Positions 1-9,439 of a DNA stretch of 64,000 nt are shown here, piece after piece. The position numbers and the translations under genes are program-made. Under the pieces are notes generated by a model. That model was not told the origin of the DNA. It made no database searches and saw only the letters and a list, made by a program, of their open reading frames with translations. Source of the DNA: Deinococcus humi (GTDB lineage Bacteria > Deinococcota > Deinococci > Deinococcales > Deinococcaceae); the NCBI RefSeq assembly GCF_014201875.1, contig NZ_JACHFL010000005.1, forward strand, positions 186,001 to 250,000, written 5' to 3'. How positions within the stretch are numbered: the stretch's first letter is position 1; each line of letters starts with the position of its first letter.

Positions 1-560
1 CGGGCCTGGCGTTGGGGCTGTGGCTGGCATGGCGGCCCCGGATCATGCTGCCGGGAGAGGTCATGGTGCTGCTGGCGCTGGTGTTGCTGCTGGGACGGGA
101 TGCCTTCCGGCTGGTGCTGGCGCTGGGCGTGGCGCTGCTGACAGCGCGGCTGGTGGCGGTGCGCGCCGGGGCGGTGCTGCGAGAGCCCTTCGTGGAGGGC
201 GCACTGGCCCTGGGCGCCGCGCCGCGTCACCTCCTGACCCGGCACCTGTGGCCGCACCTGCGCCCAGCGCTCCCTGCCGTCCTGGCCACCGTCCTGAGCA
301 GCGTGTTCGTATGGCTGATGGAACTGGGCGCGCTGGGCTTTCACGATCAGCCCGTGCTGAGCGTCGCCTTCACTGACGGCAATGACCGCAGCCAAGACGT
401 CCTGGCGCTGCCGCTGAACGCCGATCTGGGGCAACTGATCAGCTTCTTCCGCTGGACATGGCTGGACACCCCCGAACAGCTGGTGTGGCCGGTCCTGCTG
501 CTGATCGGCCTGTCGCTGGCCCTCAAGGATGTGGCCCGGCGGGCCGCGCCGCGCGCTTAA
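1..560 (+). CDS. ABC transporter permease, C-terminal part (DppC/OppC type)
   Basis: The gene enters from outside the window; the frame is open from base 3. It would be the membrane subunit of an ABC importer, most likely for peptides or another small solute. Seen: hydrophobic segments, and an EAA-like loop about 60 residues into the visible part (EGALALGAAPRHLL followed by HLWPHL), which is the contact site for the ATPase in binding-protein-dependent permeases. The tail (LIGLSLALKDVARR) resembles the usual end of DppC/OppC proteins. The last 38 bases overlap the 3' end of the convergent EamA gene. The substrate cannot be told from this fragment, and partner genes lie outside. Confidence 0.72.
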   Translation, partial: GLALGLWLAWRPRIMLPGEVMVLLALVLLLGRDAFRLVLALGVALLTARLVAVRAGAVLREPFVEGALALGAAPRHLLTRHLWPHLRPALPAVLATVLSSVFVWLMELGALGFHDQPVLSVAFTDGNDRSQDVLALPLNADLGQLISFFRWTWLDTPEQLVWPVLLLIGLSLALKDVARRAAPRA

Positions 561-1470
561 ACCCGGGCCAGACCCGCCGCCCGAACACGTGCAGCAGCAG
601 CCCCACGGCGATCAACGCCGCGCCCGCCACCTTCCCTGGCGGAAAGACCTCATGGTACAGGAGGGCGCTGGACAGCAGGCCGAAGACCGGGACCAGCAAC
701 GATAGCGGCGCGACGCGCGCGGCCCCGTGGCGCTGGATCAGCAGGGACCACACCCCGAAGCCCAGCACCGTGTTCGCCAGCCCCATGTACAGTACGGCGG
801 CCCACAGCTCCCAGCCACCATGCAGCAGCGTGTGGACCACCGTGTCCCAGCCGCTGACCACCCCCGACAGCAGCGCCAGTGGAATGGGGGCGATCAGGCT
901 GCTCCAGACCACCAGTGAAAAGACGTTTGCGCCGCCCGACGCCCGCACCAGCAGGTTGCTGACCGCCCAGCCCAGTGCAGCCAGCAGCGTCAGGCCCAGC
1001 CCCAGCAGGCTGACCTGTCCGCCCGACAGCAACCCGATGACCGCCATGCCCGCAAAGGCCAGCGCGATGCCCGTCCCCTGCCACGGCTGAATGCGCTCGC
1101 GCAGGAAAGCGGCAGCCAGCAGCGCCGTGAAAAAAGCCTGAATCTGCATCAGCAGCGAGGCCAGACCCGCATTCAGGCCCAGCGCAATCGCCAGGTATAG
1201 CAGCCCGAACTGCACTACGCCCACGGCCAGCCCGTAGCCCCACAGAATCCGGGCGGGCACGGCGGGCCGCTTGACGAAGAACACCGCCGGAATCGCCGCC
1301 ACCGCAAAGCGCAGGGCCGCCACCATCAGCGGCGGAGCGTCGTTCACGGACCACTTGATGACCACGAAGTTCAGGCCCCAGATCACGGTGATCATCAGCG
1401 CCAGCAGCAGCCCACGCCTCCCGAGGGGCAAATCCGGGTTCACGGCGTTGGAAGGCGCGGCAACGGTCAC
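523..1470 (-). CDS. EamA/DMT-family drug/metabolite transporter
   Basis: A membrane exporter of the drug/metabolite transporter superfamily, 315 residues, the usual size for a two-EamA-domain protein with ten helices. Seen: two related hydrophobic halves, the first opening with LMITVIWGLNFVVIKWSV and the second with LTLLAALGWAVSNLLVRASG, both typical EamA helix 1 patterns. I chose the GTG at 1470, which gives a short hydrophilic leader before helix 1; the open frame continues to 1770 but that part is not hydrophobic and lies under the divergent MFS gene start. Its 3' end overlaps the convergent ABC permease gene by 38 bases. Substrate unknown. Confidence 0.82.
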   Translation of the reverse strand: MTVAAPSNAVNPDLPLGRRGLLLALMITVIWGLNFVVIKWSVNDAPPLMVAALRFAVAAIPAVFFVKRPAVPARILWGYGLAVGVVQFGLLYLAIALGLNAGLASLLMQIQAFFTALLAAAFLRERIQPWQGTGIALAFAGMAVIGLLSGGQVSLLGLGLTLLAALGWAVSNLLVRASGGANVFSLVVWSSLIAPIPLALLSGVVSGWDTVVHTLLHGGWELWAAVLYMGLANTVLGFGVWSLLIQRHGAARVAPLSLLVPVFGLLSSALLYHEVFPPGKVAGAALIAVGLLLHVFGRRVWPGFKRAARPAGPHP

Positions 1471-1648
1471 TGAGACATCACGCTCCGGAGTGTAATCCTG
1501 GAGTGCGGGCCGGCGTCCCCCGATGCGGGATGCAGACGGCGCTGCTCTGGCCCCAGATCCCTTCTGTGGAGAAAGCCCGCGATACGCTGCCGAACCCGCC
1601 AGATGGCGTATTTTCCCTGTTCTGTCAGCGCCATACACTGGACGGCAC

Positions 1649-3025
1649 ATGACCACTCCTGCCCAGAGTGCCCTACCCGCGCCGGATGGCTGGCGCACCT
1701 TCGTGTGGTTGTGGAGTTCGCAGGCGCTGAGCGTGCTGGGTTCGGCGGTGGCGGGCTTCGCCTTCAACATCTACCTGACCACCACGCGCTTTCCGCTGGC
1801 TGAGCAAAAGCCCCAACTGGCGCTGGCCCTGTCGGCCACGGCGCTGGCCTGGGGGCTGGCGGCCACCCTGAGCGCGCCGCTGGCCGGAACATGGACGGAC
1901 CGCCACGACCGCCGCCGGATCATGCTGGGCGCGGACCTGCTGGGCGCCCTCCTGACCTTCAGTGTGCTGGGCCTGCTGCTGCTGCCCGCCGCCCCGCTGT
2001 GGGCGCTGGTGCTGACTGCCGGCCTGATGGGCCTGGTGTCCACCTTCCACGGTTCGGCCTTCGACGCCAGTTACACCACGCTGGTGCCGCGCGAGCGCCT
2101 GCCGCGCGCCAACGGCATGATGCAGACCATCTGGAGCCTGGCCGGGCTGGTGGGGCCAGCGGTGGCCGCCCTCCTGATCGGCGTGCCCGCGTTGCTGAGA
2201 AAGACCGAGGCCCTGCCCACCTGGCTCTCGGGCCTGCGCGACGGTGTGCCCTTTGCCTACGCGGTAGATGGCCTGACCTTTGTGCTGGCGGCGGCAGTGC
2301 TCTCACGCCTGCATGTGCCATCCCCGCAGGAGGTGACGGACCGCAGCCAGCCGCGCTCGTTTAAGGAGGACATGACCTTCGGCTGGAAGTTCATCGGCAG
2401 CCGCAAACCGTTGCTCATGCTGCTACTGACCTTCGCCGTCGCCAACCTGTGCAGCAGCGGCCTGGGCGTGCTGGAGCCGTTGATCGTCAAGTTCGGGCTA
2501 GCCGCTGACTGGCAGGCGCGCGGCAGTTCCCTGACGGCGGCACTCGCCACCCTCACCGTCACCCAGAGCGTCGGCGGCGTGCTGGGCGGCGTGTTCATCA
2601 GCGTGTGGGGCGGCCTGAAAACGCAACGGGTGCTGGGCGTGCTGGTGCCCATGATCGTGTCCGGACTGGCACTGGCGGCCTTCGGCTTCAGCGCCACGGT
2701 GCTGGGGGCCTGCGCCGCGCTGCTCATCATGGGCCTGACCACTCCGGCCATGAACGCCCATTCGCAGAGCATCTGGCAGTCGCAGGTGCCGCCCGCCATG
2801 CAGGGCCGGGTCTTCAGCGTGCGCCGGCTGATCGCGCAATTTACTTCTCCCCTGAGCACGGCGCTGGCCGGACTGCTGGCCGCCCGTTATGCCAGCGGCA
2901 GCGTCGCTATTGCCGCTGGTCTGCTCCTGGCAGGCGTGGCGGCGGCACAACTGCTCAATCCGGTGATGCGGCGCGTGGAAGACGGCCCAAAAGTGGTGGC
3001 GGAGGCAGCGCAGGGCGGAGGCTGA
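1649..3025 (+). CDS. MFS transporter (MFS_3-like, macrolide-efflux type)
   Basis: A major facilitator superfamily transporter of 458 residues in the inner membrane. Seen: about twelve hydrophobic segments, and the loop 2-3 motif GTWTDRHDRRRIM near residue 80, a standard MFS signature (GxxxDRxxRR). A long central loop after helix 6 (about residues 200-250) carries charged residues. The end of the second half reads QSIWQSQVPPAMQGRVFSVRR, common in MFS_3 efflux proteins of the MefA/enterobactin-exporter type. The start ATG follows a TACACT box by 9 nt. It is divergent from the EamA gene. Drug or siderophore export is an inference from family only. Confidence 0.85.
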   Translation: MTTPAQSALPAPDGWRTFVWLWSSQALSVLGSAVAGFAFNIYLTTTRFPLAEQKPQLALALSATALAWGLAATLSAPLAGTWTDRHDRRRIMLGADLLGALLTFSVLGLLLLPAAPLWALVLTAGLMGLVSTFHGSAFDASYTTLVPRERLPRANGMMQTIWSLAGLVGPAVAALLIGVPALLRKTEALPTWLSGLRDGVPFAYAVDGLTFVLAAAVLSRLHVPSPQEVTDRSQPRSFKEDMTFGWKFIGSRKPLLMLLLTFAVANLCSSGLGVLEPLIVKFGLAADWQARGSSLTAALATLTVTQSVGGVLGGVFISVWGGLKTQRVLGVLVPMIVSGLALAAFGFSATVLGACAALLIMGLTTPAMNAHSQSIWQSQVPPAMQGRVFSVRRLIAQFTSPLSTALAGLLAARYASGSVAIAAGLLLAGVAAAQLLNPVMRRVEDGPKVVAEAAQGGG

Positions 3026-3103
3026 AGACGCCGGGAGCTGTGGGCGCCCGCCAATCCCGCTCTTTGCCCGATTCACATTCCAGCAACCGCTACACTATGG
3101 AGC

Positions 3104-4132
3104 GTGCTGGCCGTTCGTCTGTTCGTCATGTTGGTGGGATTGCTGCTGGGCTGGTTGGGGGGGCAGGCGCTGGCCTCAGCACAGCCCACGGACCTGAGCC
3201 GGGTCAATACCCTCAGCCTGATGCTGGCGGGCAGTCTGATCGCGCTGCTGTTCGCGCCGCGCGCCGAACGTCTGCTGACTGGCAGCGTAACCCGCTTCTT
3301 GCGCTGGTACGCGGGCCTGTCGCCGCGCACGGTGGCCGCCGCCACCTTCGGCCTGATCGTGGCCCTGCTGCTGAGCGTGCTGTTAAGCAGCCTGCTCCAG
3401 AGCCTGCCCTTCTTCAACTGGTTCTGGAACCTGCTGATCACGGTGGTGCTGGCGGTCTTCTTCGTGAATTTTGCGGTGGGCCACGCCGAGGCTTTCGGGA
3501 TGCTGGCCTTTCCGCAGGTGCGCCGCCGCAGCGGCAGCAAGCTGCTGGACAGCAACGTGATCATCGACGGACGCATCCTTGAACTGGTGCGGGCCGGGTT
3601 TCTGGAAGGCGAACTGGTGGTGCCGGGGTTCATCCTGCGCGAGTTGCAACTGCTTGCCGACAGTGGAGACGCGCAAAAGCGCATCCGGGGCAAACGCGGT
3701 CTGGGCCTATTGGAAGAGTTGCGCGAGCTGCGGCCCATCCGAATCGAGGACTGGGACGACGCGGCCCTGAAGACCGTGGACGACAAACTGATCCGGCTGG
3801 CCCGTGAGACCGGCGGCCAGATCGTGACCAACGACGGCAACCTGGGCAAGATCGCCCGCCTGCACGATGTCACGGTCCTGAGCGTCAACGCGGCGGCGGT
3901 GGCCCTCAAACCACAGGTGCAAGCGGGCGATCTGCTGGCCGTCACCATCACCAAAGGCGGCCAGCAGTCTGGCCAGGGCGTCGGCTATCTGGAAGACGGC
4001 ACGATGGTGGTGGTGGAAGACGGTCTGAAACTGCGCGGCAAGCAGGCCCGCGTGCAGGTGGTCAACAACGTGCAGACCAACGTGGGCCGCATGATCTTCG
4101 CCAAGCTGGAGCGGGAAGGGGAAGTGGCGTAA
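3104..4132 (+). CDS. Membrane-anchored PIN/TRAM-domain protein (YacL type)
   Basis: A 342-residue protein of the YacL-like family. The N-terminal third has about four membrane segments (near residues 3-25, 35-50, 78-100 and 106-125). A PIN nuclease domain follows, starting at LLDSNVIIDGRILEL (D149 is the first metal-binding acid) with a later acidic pair in IVTNDGNLGKIA. The C-terminus, about residue 270 on, is a TRAM domain, an RNA-binding fold, ending near residue 335. The family is conserved in Gram-positive and Deinococcus-Thermus bacteria; RNase action at the membrane is inferred from the domains. GTG start: TACACT at 3091-3096 lies 7 nt upstream, the leaderless pattern. Confidence 0.85.
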   Translation: MLAVRLFVMLVGLLLGWLGGQALASAQPTDLSRVNTLSLMLAGSLIALLFAPRAERLLTGSVTRFLRWYAGLSPRTVAAATFGLIVALLLSVLLSSLLQSLPFFNWFWNLLITVVLAVFFVNFAVGHAEAFGMLAFPQVRRRSGSKLLDSNVIIDGRILELVRAGFLEGELVVPGFILRELQLLADSGDAQKRIRGKRGLGLLEELRELRPIRIEDWDDAALKTVDDKLIRLARETGGQIVTNDGNLGKIARLHDVTVLSVNAAAVALKPQVQAGDLLAVTITKGGQQSGQGVGYLEDGTMVVVEDGLKLRGKQARVQVVNNVQTNVGRMIFAKLEREGEVA

Positions 4133-4229
4133 AGTCTCATCCAGCAGACGGCCATCCAGCCAGGAGCGTTCAACGTGCCGGCGCGAATGGTTTTGCTCCT
4201 CTGGTTTTGCGGCCCTCGCACATCAAACT

Positions 4230-4280
4230 GGGCCCCCTGATCGCGGTCCCTTTCAGGGGGATTCCACGATCAGGGGGCCC
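4230..4280. terminator. Perfect 14-bp inverted repeat, terminator-like, between converging genes
   Basis: GGGCCCCCTGATCG at 4230-4243 is repeated exactly in inverse orientation at 4267-4280. The 23-base loop itself contains CCCTTTCAGGGG, so a nested stem is possible. It lies between the converging PIN/TRAM gene and ddrB. There is no T-tract, so a bidirectional, Rho-independent function is only a guess. Confidence 0.5.
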
Positions 4281-4298
4281 AGGACGCACCTGCGCAGC

Positions 4299-4844
4299 TC
4301 AGAACGGTGTTTCTTCTTCCTCCACAGCCACCGGGGCGGCACGGGCCGCCACCGGTTGAGGACGGGACGGGGCGGGGCGGGCCGCTTGCTGGGGCGCAGG
4401 GGCCGCGCGGCCACCCGGCACAGCGTAACGGTCCTGCCGCTTGCCGCCCCGGAAGATCGCCAACGTTACGTACTCAAACTCACCGTCGGCCTTCTCACGA
4501 ACGTGTTCGGGATCGGTGCCGCGCGCGCCCCGGCTGTACTTGACGGCGGCGGGCAGCTTCATCTTGCGGCTGTCCACGGCTTCCAGTTCCCGGCGGCGGT
4601 AGGCCAGCCCCCGGTGCATGACCATCTCCTCGCCCTCGGGGTTGGTCCACTTTCTGGCCCCGATCAGGGACCAGTCGAAATCCTGCTCATTGTCCAGAGG
4701 GAACTGGTAGCCCCCAGTTGGCACATTGCCGCTGGTCCAGCCCAGACGGCCATACTGACGCTGCACGTCCAGCAACTTGTCGGCGCTCTCCACATCCACG
4801 GTGACGTGCGCGCCCAGATCGGTGACGAATTCTATATGTAACAC
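4299..4844 (-). CDS. ddrB: Single-stranded DNA-binding protein DdrB
   Basis: DdrB is the Deinococcus-specific SSB induced after radiation; in D. radiodurans it forms a pentameric ring, binds ssDNA and promotes strand annealing early in genome reassembly. Seen: 181 residues, with the conserved core HIEFVTDLGAHVTVDVE, GRLGWTSGNVPTGGYQFP, DFDWSLIGARKW and YRRRELEAVDSRK, then a disordered Pro/Ala/Gln-rich stretch (about 150-173) and the acidic tail EEETPF, which resembles SSB tails used for partner binding. The GTG at 4844 is the start: it follows AAGGAGG by 5 nt and matches the family N-terminus (M-L-x-I-E-F). A longer frame to 4874 has no support. A damage-response operator covers its promoter. 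Confidence 0.96.
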   Translation of the reverse strand: MLHIEFVTDLGAHVTVDVESADKLLDVQRQYGRLGWTSGNVPTGGYQFPLDNEQDFDWSLIGARKWTNPEGEEMVMHRGLAYRRRELEAVDSRKMKLPAAVKYSRGARGTDPEHVREKADGEFEYVTLAIFRGGKRQDRYAVPGGRAAPAPQQAARPAPSRPQPVAARAAPVAVEEEETPF

Positions 4845-4854
4845 TTGGACCTCC

Positions 4855-4871
4855 TTACGTAAATAACATAA
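4855..4871 (-). promoter_or_regulatory. Radiation-desiccation response motif (RDRM, DdrO operator)
   Basis: On the minus strand the 17-mer TTATGTTATTTACGTAA is a near-palindrome of the RDRM type, the operator bound by DdrO and relieved after damage when PprI/IrrE cleaves DdrO. It overlaps the probable -10 box (TGTTAT, 4868-4873) and its last two bases are the first two of the Shine-Dalgarno AAGGAGG (4850-4856). The motif's identity is from known ddrB regulation; the overlap is read directly. Confidence 0.88.
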
Positions 4872-4896
4872 CACAAGTTGACCCCATGCGTGTCAA
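4868..4896 (-). promoter_or_regulatory. Probable ddrB promoter
   Basis: On the minus strand TTGACA (4891-4896) is followed after 17 bases by TGTTAT (4868-4873). The -35 box is a perfect sigma-70-type consensus; the -10 matches at four of six positions and is overlapped by the RDRM. Binding of DdrO here would block polymerase directly. Confidence 0.6.
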
Positions 4897-4923
4897 TGGT
4901 GGCTGAGGCTGGACGGGCTCCCC

Positions 4924-5750
4924 TCATTCTCGTGTCAGCACGTAGTACACCTGCTCGCCGTCGGCGGCCAGATCCGTCACGACATACCCGCGCCCCAGAT
5001 ATTCGCCCAGCACCTCGCGCAGCGCCAGTCGCCAGCCCAGGCGCAGAGGCTCGTTCATCAGTTCTGCCTTGCGGGGCACCTCGGCCAGCACCTGCGGGCT
5101 GTCCAGCCCTAACCTCGGCGCGTCCGGCTCCTCCCCCTCCGGCAGGGCGGCCAGGACCACCTCACCGTCGGGAGCGGGCGGCGGGTGAGCGGCGCGGGGC
5201 TGTGACAGGTCCCACTCGATCATCAACCGGTCTGCGGGAAAGGCGGTGGCTGGATCGTCGCCCAGCGCGTACCAGTCCGGGTGGTAGCTGATGGCCCGTG
5301 CGCCCAGCTTGCCCAGGTTCAGGCGCGCGTTGCGGGCGATCAATGGATCGAAGGTCCAGGTCATGCGCGTGATGCCCTGCGCCAGCACCCGCTCACGCTG
5401 GGCATACTTGAGGGCCACCGCCAGTCCGCTGCCGCGCCAGTCGGGATGAACCGCCAGCAGGTGCGAGTGGTGCCACAGCTGTCCGTCCCGGAGCGCCGGA
5501 AAGCCGAACGCCAGCCCAAAGGGAAGCGCCGGCGCGGCGGATGACCCCTCTGATGGCGCATCCGCCGGGTAGGCTCCCAATACCACACCGCCGCACACCG
5601 AGCTGATGCGGAACATGCTGCTGGGCAGCACCTCGCGGTCCGGGTAGCCCCAGGCGTCCACCTGTACGCCTTCCAGCCCACGCATGGCCCACGGGTCGGT
5701 CACGTCGCGGATCACGTAGGGCCGCAGCGGGAGCGAGGCGGGGGCCTCTC

Positions 5751-5754
<4 letters not shown>
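4924..5754 (-). CDS. GNAT-superfamily protein coupled to the racemase gene
   Basis: A 276-residue protein with an N-terminal GNAT-like region. Seen: [32 protein letters not shown] (written in parts: the beta4 strand, then the acetyl-CoA loop DWRGSGLA) followed by [15 protein letters not shown], the typical N-LG region of the GNAT fold. Proteins of this kind often sit next to MenC/N-acylamino acid racemase genes. The start is most likely TTG at 5754, which overlaps the upstream TGA stop as TTGA and has GGAGG 10 nt before it; no ATG or GTG lies in a sensible place. Acyl acceptor unknown; a role in making or using N-acyl amino acids with the racemase is inferred from coupling. Confidence 0.75.
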
Positions 5755-6860
<1,106 letters not shown>

Positions 6861-7011
6861 GGCACACAGTATGGGGGCTGAGGTCTAGAATAGGCCCGAA
6901 AACAGGCAAAGGTGAGGCCAGCGAGGCGGGACGGTGAACCGGATTCGGGCGGTCTTTCAACGCGTCTGTCAGGGCACGCCAGAGCGGGTGCTCAGCCTCC
7001 GAGGGAGAAAT

Positions 7012-7416
7012 ATGGGCAAGGCAGACGTGAGCGCAGACCAGTCGGCGTCAGAACTCATCTCGGAGAAAATCGCGCAGCTCGGCGACTGGCGCGGCGCGAC
7101 CCTGGGCAGAATGCGGCAGCTGATCCACGAAGCGGACCCGGGAGTGACCGAGACCTGGAAGTGGGGCGGCACGCCAGTCTGGGAGCATGACGGCGTCCTG
7201 TGTACCGGCGAAACGTACCGGAAAGCCGTCAAGCTGACCTTCGCGCAGGGCGCCTCCCTGGACGATCCGGACGGGCTGTTCAATGCCAGCCTGGAGGGCA
7301 AGACGCGCCGTGCCATTGACATCCACGAGGGCGAGCTACCGGACGAAGCCGCCTTCAGGGCGCTCATTCAGCAGGCGGTGAGGTTCAACGGCGCGAGAAA
7401 AGCAAAACGTACCTGA
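7012..7416 (+). CDS. DUF1801-domain protein
   Basis: A 134-residue protein of the DUF1801/YdhG-like family, cytosolic, function unknown. Seen: the helical front (EKIAQLGDWRGATLGRMRQLIHEADPGV) and the family core ETWKWGGTPVWEHDGVLCTGETYRKAVKLTF (in parts: WKWG, PVW, then the lysine-rich KAVKLTF strand). The ATG at 7012 follows GGGAG by 7 nt and is preferred over an upstream in-frame ATG at 6934 that would add an unrelated basic leader. It stands alone between a divergent racemase gene and odhB. Confidence 0.8.
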   Translation: MGKADVSADQSASELISEKIAQLGDWRGATLGRMRQLIHEADPGVTETWKWGGTPVWEHDGVLCTGETYRKAVKLTFAQGASLDDPDGLFNASLEGKTRRAIDIHEGELPDEAAFRALIQQAVRFNGARKAKRT

Positions 7417-7494
7417 ACATCCCGCCTACCGTCCCCACATCAGTCACAGCCGCCGGACGGTCACTTGCGCAGACGCGGTATAACTAGCAGCACT

Positions 7495-8826
7495 ATGGCG
7501 GACATCAAAGTTCCTGTTTTTTCCGAATCGGTCAGCGAGGGTACGCTGCTGACCTGGCACAAGCAACCTGGCGAGGCGGTCAAGCGCGGCGACGTACTGG
7601 CCGAGATCGAGACCGACAAGGTGGTGCTGGAGGTCACGGCGCAGGCCGACGGCGTGCTGCAGAGCATTGCCAGGAACGAGGGCGACACGGTGCTCAGCGA
7701 GGAGGTGCTGGGGGTGATGGGCGACGCCGGGAGCGCACCCGCTGCCCAGGCTTCTGCCACGAAAGCGACTGAGGAAGAGACGAGCGGCCCGATTCCCGAC
7801 GAGCAGAGCGCGGGCGGCACCGCCGTCCACCCCGACAGCACCGGCACTCAGCCCGCGGCCCAGGGAACGCAGCGGCGTGAGGACCTCTCCCCCGCCGTCC
7901 GCAAGGTGGTGACCGAGAACAATCTGGACGCCTCGCAGATTCCGGCCACCGGCCCGCGCGGCAACATCACCAAGCAGGACGCGGTGGTGGCTGCACAGGG
8001 CGGCGGCACCTATCAGGGGCCTCAGTCGGCGGCGGCCCCCGCAGGCCTTCAGCCCACCCAGGAGACGGCGAAGGCCACCCCGGCGCCAGCTACCCCAGCT
8101 CCAGCGGCCCAGGCTCCCAGCGGCCCCAGGGCCGAGCAGCGCGTGCCCATGACCCGGATCCGCGCCCGAATCGCCGAGCGCCTCAAGGAAGTGCAGAACA
8201 CGGCGGCGCTGCTGACCACCTTCAACGAGGTCAACATGCAGCCCAGCATGGACCTGCGCAAGAAGTACCAGGACCAGTTCGTCGCCAAGCACGGCGTCAA
8301 GCTGGGCTTCATGAGCCTGTTCGTGCGCGCCGCCACCGAGGCGCTGAAAGCCTTCCCGCTGGTCAATGCCAGCATTGACGGCAAGGACATCATCTATCAC
8401 GGCTTCTACGACATCGGCATCGCGGTGGCCAGCGAGCGCGGTCTGGTCGTGCCGATCCTGCGCGACACCGATGGCATGAGCCTGGCAACGATTGAGAAAG
8501 AAATTGCAGGCTTTGCCGCGAAGGCCCGCAGCGGCAAGCTGACCATGGAGGACATGAGCGGCGGCACGTTCTCGATCACCAACGGCGGCACTTTTGGCAG
8601 CATGATGAGCACCCCGATCATCAATGCCCCGCAGAGCGCCATCCTGGGCATGCACAACATCATCGAGCGGCCCATCGCCCAGAATGGTCAGGTGGTGATC
8701 GCGCCGATGATGTACCTGGCGCTGTCGTATGACCACCGCATCATCGACGGCAAGGAAGCCGTGCAGTTCCTGGTCATGATCAAGAACCTGCTGGAAGACC
8801 CGGCGCGCATGTTGCTGGAGCTGTAA
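7495..8826 (+). CDS. odhB: Dihydrolipoamide succinyltransferase, E2 of 2-oxoglutarate dehydrogenase
   Basis: E2 core of the 2-oxoglutarate dehydrogenase complex: transfers succinyl from lipoate to CoA in the citric acid cycle. 443 residues. Seen in order: lipoyl domain (about 1-77) with the lipoylated lysine in [11 protein letters not shown]; an acidic Ala/Gly/Pro linker; the E3-binding domain (about 130-165, [31 protein letters not shown]); a second Ala/Pro linker; and the catalytic domain (about 215-443) with [16 protein letters not shown] core and the active-site [12 protein letters not shown] near the C-terminus. The start ATG follows GTATAAC by about 10 nt. The E1 gene (sucA) is not adjacent, which is unusual. 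The EIETDK motif favours OdhB over pyruvate E2. Confidence 0.9.
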   Translation: MADIKVPVFSESVSEGTLLTWHKQPGEAVKRGDVLAEIETDKVVLEVTAQADGVLQSIARNEGDTVLSEEVLGVMGDAGSAPAAQASATKATEEETSGPIPDEQSAGGTAVHPDSTGTQPAAQGTQRREDLSPAVRKVVTENNLDASQIPATGPRGNITKQDAVVAAQGGGTYQGPQSAAAPAGLQPTQETAKATPAPATPAPAAQAPSGPRAEQRVPMTRIRARIAERLKEVQNTAALLTTFNEVNMQPSMDLRKKYQDQFVAKHGVKLGFMSLFVRAATEALKAFPLVNASIDGKDIIYHGFYDIGIAVASERGLVVPILRDTDGMSLATIEKEIAGFAAKARSGKLTMEDMSGGTFSITNGGTFGSMMSTPIINAPQSAILGMHNIIERPIAQNGQVVIAPMMYLALSYDHRIIDGKEAVQFLVMIKNLLEDPARMLLEL

Positions 8827-8836
8827 ACCGGTCCTG

Positions 8837-8875
8837 AGTGGCGGCCTCCCTTGTGAAGAAGGGGAGGCCGCCGCT
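8837..8875 (+). terminator. Terminator-like hairpin after odhB
   Basis: A 14-bp stem (AGTGGCGGCCTCCC with GGGAGGCCGCCGCT, one G-T pair) around an 11-base loop starts 11 bases after the odhB stop, and is followed by CTTTG. Probable intrinsic terminator with a poor T-tract. Confidence 0.65.
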
Positions 8876-8927
8876 CTTTGCCGGGTTCGTCAGGCTGCTG
8901 AAAGGGCCGCACCCCTAAACTTGCCCC

Positions 8928-9422
8928 ATGACGGTCATGCCGGAAACAATGCTACGCGGACGCCTGGGCAGTATCAGCGAGGGCCTCGATCTTCAGGCGA
9001 GTTGGGACGGCCAGCACCTGAGCGGGCGGATCGGCAGCTTCACGGCAGGACAGAACATCGTGGTGGGCCTGACGGCGGACGGTCTGGCTGGCCGGGTGGG
9101 GGGCTTCACGCGCGGATTTGACCTGCGCGCCGAGGTGCTGGCCGGGGAACTGCACCTGCATCTGGGCGGTGTGGACGGCCCGGACGTTCGCATGGCCTTT
9201 ACCCCGGACGGGGCCACGGGCCGCTACGGACGCTTTACCGACGGCTTGGACCTCACGCTGCGCCACTACGCGGGCGAGGTCCGCGGGCGCTTCGGTGGAT
9301 ACACCAACGGGACCGACTTCCGTATGGATCTGGGGGACGTGCCGCTGCTATTGGCGGCCATCCTTGCGGTCAGCGCGCTCTGTTTATGGCGGGAGGATGT
9401 AGCCTTGACCGCGGCGAGGTAG
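8928..9422 (+). CDS. Hypothetical protein made of 22-residue repeats, C-terminal membrane segment
   Basis: I do not recognise this 164-residue protein. It is built from about six imperfect repeats of 20-23 residues between residues 9 and 140, each opening with G-R-x-G-x-(F/Y)-T-x-G-x-D-(L/F) (for example GRVGGFTRGFDL, GRYGRFTDGLDL, GRFGGYTNGTDF) and followed by alternating hydrophobic residues, which suggests stacked beta-strands. A hydrophobic stretch (VPLLLAAILAVSALCLW) near the end could anchor it. There is no signal peptide. TAAACT (8916-8921) lies 6 nt before the ATG, so it is probably leaderless; ATG at 8937 is an alternative start. It converges with the DedA gene. Confidence 0.65.
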   Translation: MTVMPETMLRGRLGSISEGLDLQASWDGQHLSGRIGSFTAGQNIVVGLTADGLAGRVGGFTRGFDLRAEVLAGELHLHLGGVDGPDVRMAFTPDGATGRYGRFTDGLDLTLRHYAGEVRGRFGGYTNGTDFRMDLGDVPLLLAAILAVSALCLWREDVALTAAR

Positions 9423-9439
9423 CCGCATCCTTGCCCGGC

